Assembly (NCBI GenBank): GCA_003427395.1
Contig: BFEA01000341.1
Coordinates: 491,570-520,135 of the forward strand
Length of the DNA: 28,566 nucleotides
Source: Chara braunii
Lineage: Eukaryota > Streptophyta > Charophyceae > Charales > Characeae
Reading direction: 5' to 3'
Under the pieces are notes generated by a model that did no database searches, had not been told where the DNA came from, and worked only from the letters and a program-made list of their open reading frames with translations. Below are positions 9,391 through 17,219 of this stretch, one piece after another; the first letter of the stretch is position 1, and each line of letters starts with the position of its first letter. The position numbers were made by a program, and so were the translations under genes.

Positions 9391-9415
9391 ATATATATAT
9401 ATATATATATATATA
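9391..9415. repeat. (TA)n microsatellite
   Basis: Perfect alternating AT run directly after the AATC array. Confidence 0.9.
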
Positions 9416-9685
9416 TTTTTAATTCCACACACCAAAAACGCCCCCCCCCCCCGAAAATTGTTTTTTTTAACTATTTTTTTTTCAAAGGGGGAGGGTAAGG
9501 GTTACGAAACCCCAATCCGCAACCCCGACCCCCAGCCCCCTCTCCCCTCGGCCGTTGTGGGCCGCAGCCGCGGACCGCGGTCGTGCCCGCAGTGATCGCG
9601 ACGGCGCGACCGCAGGTGTTTCATAGGCCGGCAGCCCTGTCCAAACCCTCACACAAGGCCCTCGTCGACTCCTCTATTACCGATC

Positions 9686-10161
9686 TCATGCCGTAGATCG
9701 ACGGCGGAGAATCCCCCCCTCGGGCTTTTTCCGCTTGAGGTACGACGTGTCTTGGTGGCGGTGTCTGAAGCATCGACCCTCCAATCCCGCCTCACCGCCA
9801 CCCGGTGATCCACCCCCTCTCAAATCTTCCAAAGCCAGTGCATCGTCACACATCATTGACTTTTTCAACCGATACCACGCCATTGCGTCCCACAACTGCC
9901 TCTCGAACGTCAAGCTCACCCCTAGCTTCCTCCGTTGTTCCGTGGTGGTTCCCCAGTACGATTGTTTCCTCGACCCTTTGCACGCATCCCGGATCTCCCT
10001 CACCTTCTTCACCAACTCCGCCCACTTCTTCTTGCAGCCTTCCGATGTCCTAGAGTAACCGATTTCTCCAAGCCTTCATGCAACCCACTCCCATCTTTTC
10101 GACCTCGTCATGCACGCCTGAGCACCTTCGGCGTCAGCCATATGGGTATTGTCCTCGCCGG
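9686..10161 (-). pseudogene. SANT/trihelix-like gene, 3' part (interrupted)
   Basis: Reads on the minus strand from the transposon junction at 10161. It supplies the second half of a Myb/SANT (trihelix-like) DNA-binding domain: RSKRWEWVA, then a TGA (10076-10078), then RLGEIGYSRTSEGCKKKWAE, LVKKVREI and KQSYWGTTTEQRRKL. The spacing of Trp residues and the RT..CkkKW signature are typical of plant SANT-type proteins, including those encoded with PIF/Harbinger transposases. The TGA is one C-to-T change from CGA (Arg). Its first half lies at 14333-15234, and the frame is kept if the insertion is removed. The C-terminal residues after about 9850 are low-complexity and may be shifted. Confidence 0.7.
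10154..10161 (+). repeat. 8-bp target-site duplication (left) of the 4171-bp element
   Basis: CTCGCCGG, identical to 14333-14340. It abuts the element terminus CTACGTGGCACC. Confidence 0.85.
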
Positions 10162-10320
10162 CTACGTGGCACCGTCGGCCGCCGATCCTGCGGCCTTGGT
10201 CGCAGCCGAGGAGGCCGGCCGCGGGCCCACGACCGCGCCACGGCCTAGCGGGGACGCACGCAGGAAATCGGCCGGCGCGCGGGGCCTGCACACCACGTCC
10301 TCTAAAGGACTGCACAAAAA
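10162..10320 (+). repeat. GC-rich subterminal region of the 4171-bp element, left
   Basis: Dense GGCCGC and GGTCGC-type motifs inside the terminus, followed by an A-run. Repeated short subterminal motifs often bind the transposase; here that is an inference. Confidence 0.55.
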
Positions 10321-10398
10321 AACATAAGAATTTTTTTTTTGAGGGGAGGGTGTTTATCTTGAGTGCCTTAGATAATTTAAAAATTAGAAAAAAAAAAT

Positions 10399-10415
10399 CA
10401 TTGATTGATTGTTTG

Positions 10416-10467
<52 letters not shown>

Positions 10468-10497
10468 AATTGATTGATTGATTGACTGATTGATTGG
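10399..10497 (+). repeat. (GATT)n tetranucleotide repeat
   Basis: GATT/TTGA array with few interruptions, leading into a G/C hairpin. Confidence 0.95.
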
Positions 10498-10535
10498 TGG
10501 GGGAGGTGTCCTCCCTCCCCTCCCCGGCACACACA

Positions 10536-10597
<62 letters not shown>
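10497..10597 (+). repeat. G/C hairpin plus (CA)n module
   Basis: GGTGGGGGAGG then TGT then CCTCCCTCCCC forms a G/C inverted repeat, followed by GGCACACACA and a long CA tract to 10597. The same GATT-hairpin-CA order occurs four times at 20247-21027 and, inverted, at 9218-9372. Confidence 0.75.
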
Positions 10598-10600
<3 letters not shown>

Positions 10601-10920
10601 AGTTTTATGTCTGTCATTCTTTTCTTTTGTTGTTTGTCCTCTTTCTGATTTTTTCTAAGTTTTTTTGTATGCCCGTCTGAGCACCCTTACGTAGTGCCAA
10701 ACATTCGGTGGTTCCTCGTTTGGAGTGCCAACTGCACTCTTAGGGGGGCGCTCGGTTCGGGATGTCTGTGTTGCCTGTAGGTGATGACGGATGCTCATCG
10801 GAGTGTCTTCCTGGCTCAGTGGGTGGTGGGAACCAAGAGTCTGTGGGGTTCACCCGTGATGTGAGTAGTTGATGTGCTACTTTGCTCTGTGTTGGATGTG
10901 TGGACGACCCCGTCTGCGCT
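10598..10920. other. Unassigned interior of the 4171-bp element
   Basis: T-rich DNA and then ordinary-looking sequence. TGGCTCAGTGGG (near 10813) followed by GGGGTTCACCC (near 10838) loosely resembles Pol III A and B boxes, but the spacing is short and no tRNA fold is visible. Confidence 0.35.
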
Positions 10921-10924
10921 CTAC

Positions 10925-11345
10925 CACTGCCTTGCTGCCCGTTCCGCTTGCCTCGCAGGTTGTTCTTGGCATGCTGTTATCTTTGTTGTGTGGTGTGGCT
11001 GGGTTGTGGTGTTGCCTTGTGCTTCGCTGCTTTGCTGCCTTGCCGCCCGCCCGCTGGTCNTGCCTTCCAGGTCCTTTGCTTGAGCGCCCTGTATGTTGGT
11101 TGTCGTGTTGGGGTTGCCTTGTGCTCCTCAGCATGCTCGCTCTGCTGCTGGTCCGCTTGTCCTCTCGTCCCTTGCAGTGTGGTTGTCTTGGTAGTGTTGC
11201 CTCGTGCTTCACTGCTTGGGTGCCCTGCTGCGAGTTTGGCGTGCCGTGTTGTTCCCTGCAGTCGTTTTTGGCGTTGTGCAGCCGTGTTGCCTCTACTGTG
11301 TTGCCTGGTGCAGGGTTGCTGCCCGCTGCTATGTTCCTCTTGGGA
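10925..11345 (+). repeat. Degenerate ~90-100 bp tandem repeat
   Basis: GTTGCCTTGTGCTTC-like phrases recur near 11010, 11111, 11195 and 11285 with CTGCTTTGCTGCC-like surroundings, suggesting an old tandem array. It gives Cys/Leu-rich open frames in several phases, which are not taken as genes. A single N lies at 11060. Confidence 0.55.
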
Positions 11346-11409
11346 ACAGTCTGCCTTCAACAAGGGTCAAAGGGTTCATGACCCAAACCATAAAATACGG
11401 GGATTCCGC

Positions 11410-11465
11410 AGATTGTCGAGGGTTCAGCCTCCTGATGAGTCGGTGCAACTCCGACGAAACAATCT
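11410..11465 (+). ncRNA. Hammerhead ribozyme motif, type III (copy 2)
   Basis: All conserved core parts are present in order. Stem III 5' strand is AGATTGT (11410-11416) with cleavage expected after C11417. Stem I is GAGG (11418-11421) paired with CCTC (11428-11431), loop GTTCAG. Core CTGATGA is at 11432-11438. Stem II is GTCGG (11439-11443) paired with CCGAC (11451-11455), 7-nt loop TGCAACT. Core GAAA is at 11456-11459. Stem III 3' strand is ACAATCT (11459-11465). Every helix pairs without mismatch. Compared with 21077-21134, stem III shows a compensated C-G to T-A change. Stem III is open, which defines type III. The RNA would self-cleave if transcribed; activity is not shown here. Confidence 0.85.
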
Positions 11466-11559
11466 TTCATCATCTGCTTATTTATTTATTTTTTCAGTCT
11501 GTGCTTGGTTTATACTTGTATGTTTTCGGGTGTTGTTTTTGCATTGTTGTTGTTTGTCT

Positions 11560-11800
11560 CGTTGTTGTTCCTTGGCTGCCTTACCCTGTTTGTTTGCCCA
11601 TCCGTCTACCTCATGCTTTTCACCCAGTGTGCTTTGTTGTTGTGTGTCGTTTGCCTGCCCACCCGCCACCCCCATACCCTCCAGCAGATATGCTTTGCTG
11701 CTTTGTGTTGTTCGTTGTGCGGCATGTTGTTTGTCCGCCCACCCGCCTCCCCCTTGCCCTCCAACCTTCGCCCTTTGTTGATGCCGCATGCCTTTTTTTC
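11560..11800 (+). repeat. Degenerate ~80 bp tandem repeat
   Basis: TTTGCCCATCCGTCTACC, TTTGCCTGCCCACCCGCCAC and TTTGTCCGCCCACCCGCCTC mark successive units near 11592, 11650 and 11729. The composition resembles the array on the other side of the ribozyme. Confidence 0.55.
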
Positions 11801-12006
11801 CTCGCTGTCTTTTTTCTGCCTTCCCATAGGTGTTGCGTATTGTTTGTTTCAGCTTAAGGCTCAGTGCCCTCGAGCTCTACTCGTTGTGTCCTTTTAGGGA
11901 AGTCAGTGAGGTCGTGCATACCCGGTCGAATGGAATATTCACTTGGATCATGGTGTGATTCGTCCAATGCTGTGATGTCTGTATTATTGGCATTATGTAT
12001 GTTGTG

Positions 12007-12018
12007 GCTTATATAAAC
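12007..12018 (+). promoter_or_regulatory. Possible TATA box
   Basis: CTTATATAAACA fits the plant TATA consensus, about 45 bp before a CA tract. No gene start follows, so its role is uncertain. Confidence 0.25.
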
Positions 12019-12062
12019 ACGGCTCGCTGCATCGCAAGGTGCAGTAGACTCATCTCACCTAA

Positions 12063-12092
12063 CACACACACACCCACGCGCGCACACACTGT

Positions 12093-12148
<56 letters not shown>

Positions 12149-12175
12149 GCGCNAAAAAAAAAAAAAAAAAAAAAA
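12063..12175 (+). repeat. (CA)n tract, N gap and poly(A)
   Basis: CA repeats to about 12146, then GCGCGC, a single N at 12153 and an A-run of over 20. The N shows that the sequence was not resolved here. Confidence 0.9.
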
Positions 12176-12414
12176 AGACAGGAGAAGGGGCGATCATTGA
12201 AGACGGCCTCTTTGTGTCGCTTTCCCCCACTGCTGCTCCTCTCTCTGACCGAGAATCGGCGGGAAGGAAAGTCCTGCACGTGGGGCTCCTCTCTCTCGTC
12301 CAGAACTTGCGGGAAGTGTGCACCTCTGCTCTGTCTGATTGACAATTGGCCGGAAGGAAAGTCCGCACATTTGTAGAAAGTGCTGCAAGAGACTCGAAAC
12401 CGCATACGCACTCA

Positions 12415-12786
12415 GGGCCTGGTTGAACTACTCTCCATACGTCAAGTTTGGCGAGTAGGCGCCTGGTTGCACTTACTCTCCAAACTTGGCGAATGAAAAA
12501 TATGTCAGACTGCTCGCCACACCGTCGACACAAGTTGTGGCGAGTGTTTTCGGTTTCCCCGCCTCGGTTTGTGGAGGGTGGTCCTCGGACTTTTCCACAA
12601 GACAACTTTCTGAAGAGTGCACAGCTTCACCGGGCAGACAATTTTTTTAAACTTTTCTGTAGAAGAAATATTGTGGCGAGTAAGTGCAACCAGGCCTCCA
12701 GTTAGACACCATTGAATTTCTCCTTTTTTTCACTCTCCACCCATCCTCACGAATTGTGGCGGATGGGGAGTAGTGCAACTAGGCCC
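12415..12786. mobile_element. 372-bp Tourist/Harbinger-like MITE with nested TIRs
   Basis: The left end GGGCCTGGTTGAACTACTC and the right end, read inward from 12786 as GGGCCTAGTTGCACTACTC, match at 22 of 26 positions. TCA flanks both sides (12412-12414 and 12787-12789), a 3-bp duplication as in PIF/Harbinger. A second inverted pair, GCCTGGTTGCACTTACTCTC at 12461-12480 and its inverse at 12676-12695, lies inside. This suggests a MITE within a related MITE, or duplicated termini. No coding capacity. Confidence 0.7.
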
Positions 12787-12824
12787 TCATGCTAGAGAAT
12801 TTTGATAGCATATCCACACTTAGT

Positions 12825-12935
12825 CTACCTTCTTCACCGGAATCAAAGGTACAGTCATTATTGCTGTATTTAGACAGCAGGATACCCCAAGTTCAGCTAT
12901 AATCGGTGTACGTTGTATTCGGGTGAAGAAGGTAG
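12825..12935. mobile_element. 111-bp inverted-repeat element (CTACC-type MITE), copy 2
   Basis: The ends CTACCTTCTTCACC-GGAAT and (inverse) ATTC-GGGTGAAGAAGGTAG mirror the element at 1761-1870 in sequence and length. The internal sequence is diverged. No clear target duplication. Confidence 0.65.
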
Positions 12936-13257
12936 GACGTTTTCAACTTTTGGACGTAATTACGGACAGCTGCATGAAGGGGTGGTGGGGAAAAAGGTCA
13001 TATACATCCATGACGTCACAGTCCTAGTGTGACTATGTCCGGAGTTGGTTATCATGGCAGATAATTATTTTTTGGGGGGGCCAACTCCAGTAGAGTCACA
13101 AAAACGAGTTACAGTGGCACTATGGGGCAAGCTACAGTTTGCAATTGCACTTCAGGAACCCTACCTGGCCATAAAGCTGGGTTGTATACATTGCCCGAGC
13201 TGCAATTCGAAACAGGGTGCAATTATTCCTCTTTTTTGTGACTCCCGCTTAGTTTTC

Positions 13258-13260
<3 letters not shown>
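12936..13260. other. Unassigned interior with a weak inverted repeat
   Basis: GGAGTTGG (near 13040) and CCAACTCC (near 13081) could pair across about 30 nt. No gene recognised. Confidence 0.35.
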
Positions 13261-13291
<31 letters not shown>

Positions 13292-13340
13292 TGATTATCC
13301 TTTTATTACACAAGCCGGGAAACAGGCCCAGGGCCCAAGT
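13261..13340 (-). mobile_element. Poly(A)-tailed retroelement 3' end (minus strand)
   Basis: 28 T at 13261-13288 is a poly(A) tail on the minus strand. AATAAA lies at 13302-13307 (minus), about 13 nt before the tail, and the upstream CCCTGGGCCTGTTT also precedes the minus-strand tail at 23697. This looks like a retrotransposed polyadenylated end; its 5' limit is unknown. Confidence 0.55.
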
Positions 13341-13455
13341 CCCACAAACACGAGTTGGTTTTGATTCCTATACCGGTGCGGCAGGGTGCGGTGGGGGGTG
13401 GCACCGTGTGACACCATTTGGAAGCTTTTTTTTTTTGAAGCTTTTTTTTAGCGAA

Positions 13456-13480
13456 TTTTTTTTTTTTTTTTTTTTTTTTT
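13456..13480. repeat. Poly(T) run
   Basis: 25 consecutive T bases, preceded by two AAGCTTTTTTTT-type segments. Confidence 0.9.
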
Positions 13481-13775
13481 GTTGAAAACCGTGTCCAAGG
13501 GTCCTTGGAATGATGACAATTTGGCAGGAGTTAGTTCGTCTGATACGTTTCGGCAGTGCCCATGCTCCACCTCCCCAAATGTCGAAAATGAGAATGTAGA
13601 ATGTATTTTCTGCCTGTAGATCGGAAGATATACATCGCAATAGTTTTTGCCTTTCGTGTATGTGGTGAGTAGCGCCAAAGGCTGAAGAGTGGACGTAGAC
13701 ACACATAGCACGTGCGTGTGTCCCAGGTGAGGGGAGGTGAGGGGCGGGGGGAGAGGAAGAGGGAAAGGGGGGGAG

Positions 13776-13813
13776 GTGTCTCTTATACACATCTAGATGT
13801 GTATAAGAGACAG
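13776..13813. other. Nextera mate-pair junction adapter (assembly artefact)
   Basis: TGTCTCTTATACACATCT at 13777-13794 followed by AGATGTGTATAAGAGACAG at 13795-13813 is the circularisation junction of a Tn5/Nextera mate-pair library (two 19-bp mosaic ends back to back). 37 of 38 bases match; only the first differs. It gives the well-known artefact peptides (MCIRDS and SYTHLDVYKR). The sequence on each side came from one circularised fragment and need not be adjacent in the genome. Confidence 0.97.
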
Positions 13814-13828
13814 CCATTATACACTCAC

Positions 13829-13862
13829 ACTTAATCAATCAATCAATCAAATCAGATCAATT

Positions 13863-13897
<35 letters not shown>
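13829..13897 (+). repeat. (AATC)n tetranucleotide repeat
   Basis: Inverse counterpart of the GATT array at 10399-10497, as expected for the right arm of the element. Confidence 0.9.
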
Positions 13898-14148
13898 CCC
13901 TTTTTTTTTTTATCTGTTTTCAAATTTTGCATCTTCATTTTTTTTTAACACCTCATTTCCCTGCAAAAAACAGAAATTCATTTCTAAAAAAAATACAGGT
14001 CAACTCAGGGACCATACATCTCATGATAAAACATAAAAATAAAAAAAATTCTGCTTTTCTTTATATATAATTTTGTTTAAATTGAATTTAGTTTTTGATT
14101 TTTAAAAAATCCTAAACAAAGTCGGATTCCAAAAAACAAAATATAGGA

Positions 14149-14173
14149 GTGTAGGGTTTTCCAAGCCCTACAC
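14149..14173. repeat. GTGTAGGG hairpin in the element's right arm
   Basis: GTGTAGGG (14149-14156) and CCCTACAC (14166-14173) pair perfectly around a 9-nt loop in AT-rich DNA. The related element has TTGTAGGG / CCCTACAA at 21310-21334 with the same loop length, so the outer base pair is compensated. Confidence 0.75.
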
Positions 14174-14332
14174 CCCCATATATATTATTTTGTTTTTAAC
14201 ATATTTTTTGGGGTAAAAAAAATATATTAAAAAACCAGGTCGTGGATCATTCTTCATCGGCCGCGGCCGCGGTCGAGATTCTCGGCCGCAGCGGCCAAAA
14301 TGCCCGCGGTCTAGGCCGCGGGTGTCACATAG

Positions 14333-14340
14333 CTCGCCGG
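14333..14340 (+). repeat. 8-bp target-site duplication (right) of the 4171-bp element
   Basis: CTCGCCGG, identical to 10154-10161. Confidence 0.85.
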
Positions 14341-15234
14341 CGAACTTTGTGAGGTCCAATCTCTCCTCCAATGACCAAGGGTTGTTCAGACTGTTCTTCT
14401 TCGCCAGTCGTCGTGAGTTGTCCCCCTTCCTTTTCTGGACACTCGCGGGACGCGCTTCGCTTCGACGAGTGACTCCTTCATGAGACTTCTGTGGAGCGGA
14501 GGGAGTCGTTCCATCATCGTCGTCCTTGTCCGTTGGCTCCCCACAGTTTCCCATTCCCGGACCCTCGAGACCGGCGTCCCCTGTCTCGCCGGCTATGTTC
14601 CTCGGAAACCCGCTTGTGGCGTCGCTCCTGCCTTCATCCCATGATTGGCGATATCCCCTGCTGTGCGATGCAAAGAAAAGGTCAGGTGAACTGCTGTCCT
14701 ATTCCCTCGCCTGCACCTCAACCGACATTCTCCTCTGGGGGACTTACCGATTGAATGTGACGTGCCTTGGCGCACTCGATCCCCCCCAATCGCAAACAGT
14801 TGTGCCGATTGCTGATCACTCACTCCATGCGGAGTTGGGTGGTCGGAACGGCCGCCTGGTGTCGTTCTGCGAACAGGAACTGCCGAGATGGGTGACATCG
14901 TCGCCGCCCGAGGCTGGGACAATTGTCGTGGATGATCGGGGGGGGAACCCCAAATGTTGGCACATGCCATGGCCGCCCCTTCCCAGAAACCAAGTGAATG
15001 GAATGGCACGTGCGCCATATTGTTTGCACCTCGCGAAGCAGATCTCCCCCGGCCATAACCTCGGAATGAACCTCTGCCGACACCGGGCTGCGGCACGTAA
15101 CACCATGAAGGCACCGATTGCATTGAATCAGTGCATGGTTGTGTGCAATCACTAGCGTCACCCCGCACGTCAGCGAACTGACACGACCCCCCCAAATCAC
15201 TGTACAGTTCATCAGTGAAACTACGCCCTTCCAT
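14333..15234 (-). pseudogene. SANT/trihelix-like gene, 5' part (interrupted)
   Basis: A true ATG at 15234 opens MEGRSFTDELYSDLGG and a Gly/Pro/Gln-rich N-terminal region without a fold I recognise. From about 14698 the coding frame moves by one. The new frame reads an acidic run (TDKDDDDGTT), a basic run, and then NPWSLEERLDL, the first helix of a SANT/trihelix-like domain, ending at KFAGE at the transposon junction. The domain resumes at 10161. Removing the insertion and one target copy (4179 bp) keeps the frame. Such proteins are common partners of Harbinger transposases; the only transposase in the window (2707-3931) is on the other strand and may belong to a different copy. Lesions are the frameshift near 14640-14700, the insertion, and the TGA in the 3' part. 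Confidence 0.7.
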
Positions 15235-16138
15235 AGCTTCACACGTGTCCCTAGATACCAGTAGTGCAAACGAACAACAATGCTACCGACGCATGGCGAG
15301 GAGAGCGACCACCACAGCACCCAAAGTTAACAAAGGAGAGCAACGACGGCCAACAAAACAAAAACGGACACAATGATAGACAATCCCCAGAGGAACATGT
15401 GCGAACCAACACCCCCCACCCCCCCCTCATGGTTGTCGACGTCGATGATGATCATCGTCGTGCCAGTTGAATCTCGCAGGCACCGACACGGACAAGCCCT
15501 GCCACCACCCAAAACACCATCTTGCGCAGAAGTCAACCGTGGTGGGTGTGCGACGTACGGCAGTGCATAACCCGTCCCCACAACAGCCACGACCCGCTCT
15601 CTCAACCCTTCCCTCACGATCCGCACTCGGCCGACACAACATTGAACTGCATGCATTATGTCGTTCCCTTAGGGCAGGAAGCTTCTACCGACAACACTCG
15701 TGATGTTCGGACGAACAGCACGCACAACGCTCCCAACGTCCACTGCACCAAGGGATGGCGCATGGAGGGACAATGTTCGGCGGATGGAGGAGATGGAATT
15801 GTGAAGCGGTACTCCAACACACCGACCACGTCCCCACAGCGGTTGCTCATTGGAGATGTACCTACCACGCATGAAGTCACCCGTGAGACCATGTACACGT
15901 CGGCTAACCGATGCCCATGGCACAGCGCGGCAACGAAGGTGGCAGACAACGTGCATGGGAAGCGCACAAGCACACTGTCGATCGACGACTCCATGCCACG
16001 ACAAACCCGCAGATGCCACGTGGCGGGTGCAATAGCATAATATGGCCGTTGTAAACATCCACGGAAGTGGAAGTTCCACGCATCAGTCCACTCAGACTCC
16101 ACAGGTGATGACAACGCCGCACGCACCCCCATTCGAAT
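15235..16138. other. Unassigned region upstream of the SANT gene
   Basis: Fairly GC-balanced DNA with overlapping open frames on both strands and no recognisable domain. It may be the promoter side of the minus-strand gene or more of its parent transposon. Confidence 0.4.
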
Positions 16139-16157
16139 TTGAATTCGAATTCGAAAT
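16134..16157. repeat. TTCGAA/GAATTC overlapping palindromes
   Basis: A run of alternating GAATTC, TTCGAA and GAATTTGAA units, self-complementary over about 20 bp. It codes for FEFEF-like peptides on the minus strand, a by-product of the repeat. Confidence 0.7.
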
Positions 16158-16731
16158 GGCGGGCCCCCACCCGCCCGTTTCCATCCCCTCTCCGAGGGAC
16201 CAACAGCCCCGGGCCCGGTTAGGACGTGCGACGCAAGTCCTGCCTGCTCACTGCTCCAGGACCGGGATAGGCCAAGGGGCCGGACACGTGCTGGTTCAAA
16301 CGGTGGGCGCGACCTTGGAAACTACCCCACGCACCCTCCGTCACTCTCAACTTTCGGCACAAAATCGCGGCGAGATGTCCTCCGGAGCGGCTTTTCCACG
16401 CAGCGGACGATGTGAAAACGGTCATACGAGTTCTTCCACACTATAAATTGCAGGTTGTGGGGTTCCGGAAACCAGTATTTGGAAGACATTTCGCTTTTGC
16501 CAAAAGGTCCTGTGCTGCCTGTGGGGTCCCGGAAACAGTGTCGCGGAAACGTTCTTCCTTTCCGCATTCAGGGGTCTGGTCCCACCTACCGTTGTTGAGT
16601 TTAGAAAACTTAACGGTGTGATGCCATTTCGACATTAATAAATTCGAAACAAGAAATTAAAAAACACCAAGAAAAGTTTAAAACGCTACAAACAGATTTT
16701 CTCCTTATTTCTGATAATGTAACTCAGAGAC
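16158..16731. other. No feature recognised
   Basis: Contains repeated GGGGTTCCGGAAAC / GGGGTCCCGGAAAC phrases near 16458 and 16523 (about 65 bp apart). The second half is AT-rich. No gene seen. Confidence 0.4.
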
Positions 16732-16932
16732 ATGAAACATGTCTGGAACAGTCAGAGTGAATGTCTCCGTGAAAAAGGGATACTCCCCGTGGTGAGGGAC
16801 AGGAGGGCACCATTTGTAAAATGGACAGGGACAACATGGATGGCCAAATGCATTCATTGCCCAAAGAAGGAAACGAGCTTCATGCCAGGCAGCCAAACAC
16901 AGCTGTTAGAGTTCCTCCATTTCTGGATGTAA
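16732..16932 (+). CDS. Short hypothetical ORF fragment
   Basis: 66 codons from an ATG directly after an in-frame stop. It includes RDRRAPFVKWTGT and a CIHCPKK pair of cysteines, with balanced composition, so it looks more like an old coding fragment than random DNA. The likely source is a transposon-encoded DNA-binding or structural protein, but I cannot name a family. It has no neighbours that clarify its role. Confidence 0.3.
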   Translation: MKHVWNSQSECLREKGILPVVRDRRAPFVKWTGTTWMAKCIHCPKKETSFMPGSQTQLLEFLHFWM

Positions 16933-16975
16933 CGATGTTCTAAAAAAACAAAAAAAAAGGAAAGGCACTGCAGTT

Positions 16976-17012
16976 GAGAAATGTACCCCACCCTCAGTGG
17001 GGTAGTTTTCTC
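16976..17012. repeat. Hairpin with 8-bp plus 6-bp stems
   Basis: TACCCCAC (16984-16991) pairs with GTGGGGTA (16997-17004) over a 5-nt loop. Outside a 2x2 mismatch, GAGAAA pairs with TTTCTC. Confidence 0.75.
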
Positions 17013-17155
17013 AATGGAAAATGGTTTCCCCCCCAAACCAAAAGGGCCAAAGCATACTACAAGACGTGAAATATTCTACAAAATGACAAAATCTAATAGT
17101 TTGTTCTCCTGTATTTCGGTACCATTAGATCGCAATACATCAACGGCAGAGCTCC

Positions 17156-17219
17156 GTCCCACCATGCCACACGTGATAGAAAGCTCAGCGTTGAGAGAAC
17201 TCAACACTGTAGGTGGGAC
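17156..17219. repeat. Nested inverted repeat
   Basis: GTCCCACC (17156-17163) is inverse to GGTGGGAC (17212-17219). Inside, GTTGAG-AGAA-CTCAAC (17190-17205) forms a second hairpin. Confidence 0.6.

Larger units (their letters stand above)
9218..9626 (-). mobile_element. Single end of the CTATG-type TIR element (copy A)
   Basis: Read on the minus strand from 9626 it starts CTATGAAACACCTGCGGTC and goes through GC-rich DNA full of GCGGTC motifs, an A/T-rich part with poly(G) and poly(A) runs, a GATT tract (9259-9372), a G/C hairpin (about 9231-9257) and GT/CA DNA. That order matches the ends of the elements at 10162-14332 and 19995-21492. The other terminus was not found. The flanking GCCGGCAG recurs at 8236-8243 but with no element end beside it, so this copy is treated as a solo or truncated end. 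Confidence 0.6.
10162..14332. mobile_element. 4171-bp TIR element with 8-bp TSD, inserted in the SANT gene
   Basis: The termini are inverted: CTACGTGGCACCGTCGGCC at the left, and CTATGTGACACCCGCGGCC read inward from 14332, matching at 15 of 19 positions. An exact 8-bp duplication CTCGCCGG flanks it. Both ends run GC-rich (GCGGTC-type repeats), then A/T-rich, then GATT repeats, giving long diverged inverted arms. The interior has CA tracts, degenerate GT/GC-rich tandem repeats, a hammerhead ribozyme (11410-11465), a nested MITE and poly(T) runs. No transposase was found, so it is non-autonomous. An 8-bp TSD is known for hAT, P and KDZ/Zisupton superfamilies; the CTATG start does not decide between them. 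Internal sequence near 13776-13813 is an adapter artefact. Confidence 0.8.

Noticed and set aside
9107-9595. Asn-Gln-Ser-Ile repeat protein
   Set aside because: It is a direct translation of the AATC microsatellite.
10813-10850. tRNA gene or tRNA-derived SINE head
   Set aside because: A-box and B-box-like words are too close together and no cloverleaf can be drawn.
10869-11857. Leu/Cys-rich open frames that look like membrane proteins
   Set aside because: Several frames are open at once because of a degenerate GT/GC-rich tandem repeat. No signal of selection, no motif, and an N is included.
13368-14036. Open frames starting MCIRDS or containing SYTHLDVYKR
   Set aside because: They arise from the Nextera junction adapter.
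14526-15155. Plus-strand frame opposite the SANT gene
   Set aside because: The minus-strand product has the recognisable N-terminus, acidic/basic linker and SANT helix; the plus frame has no domain and is its shadow.
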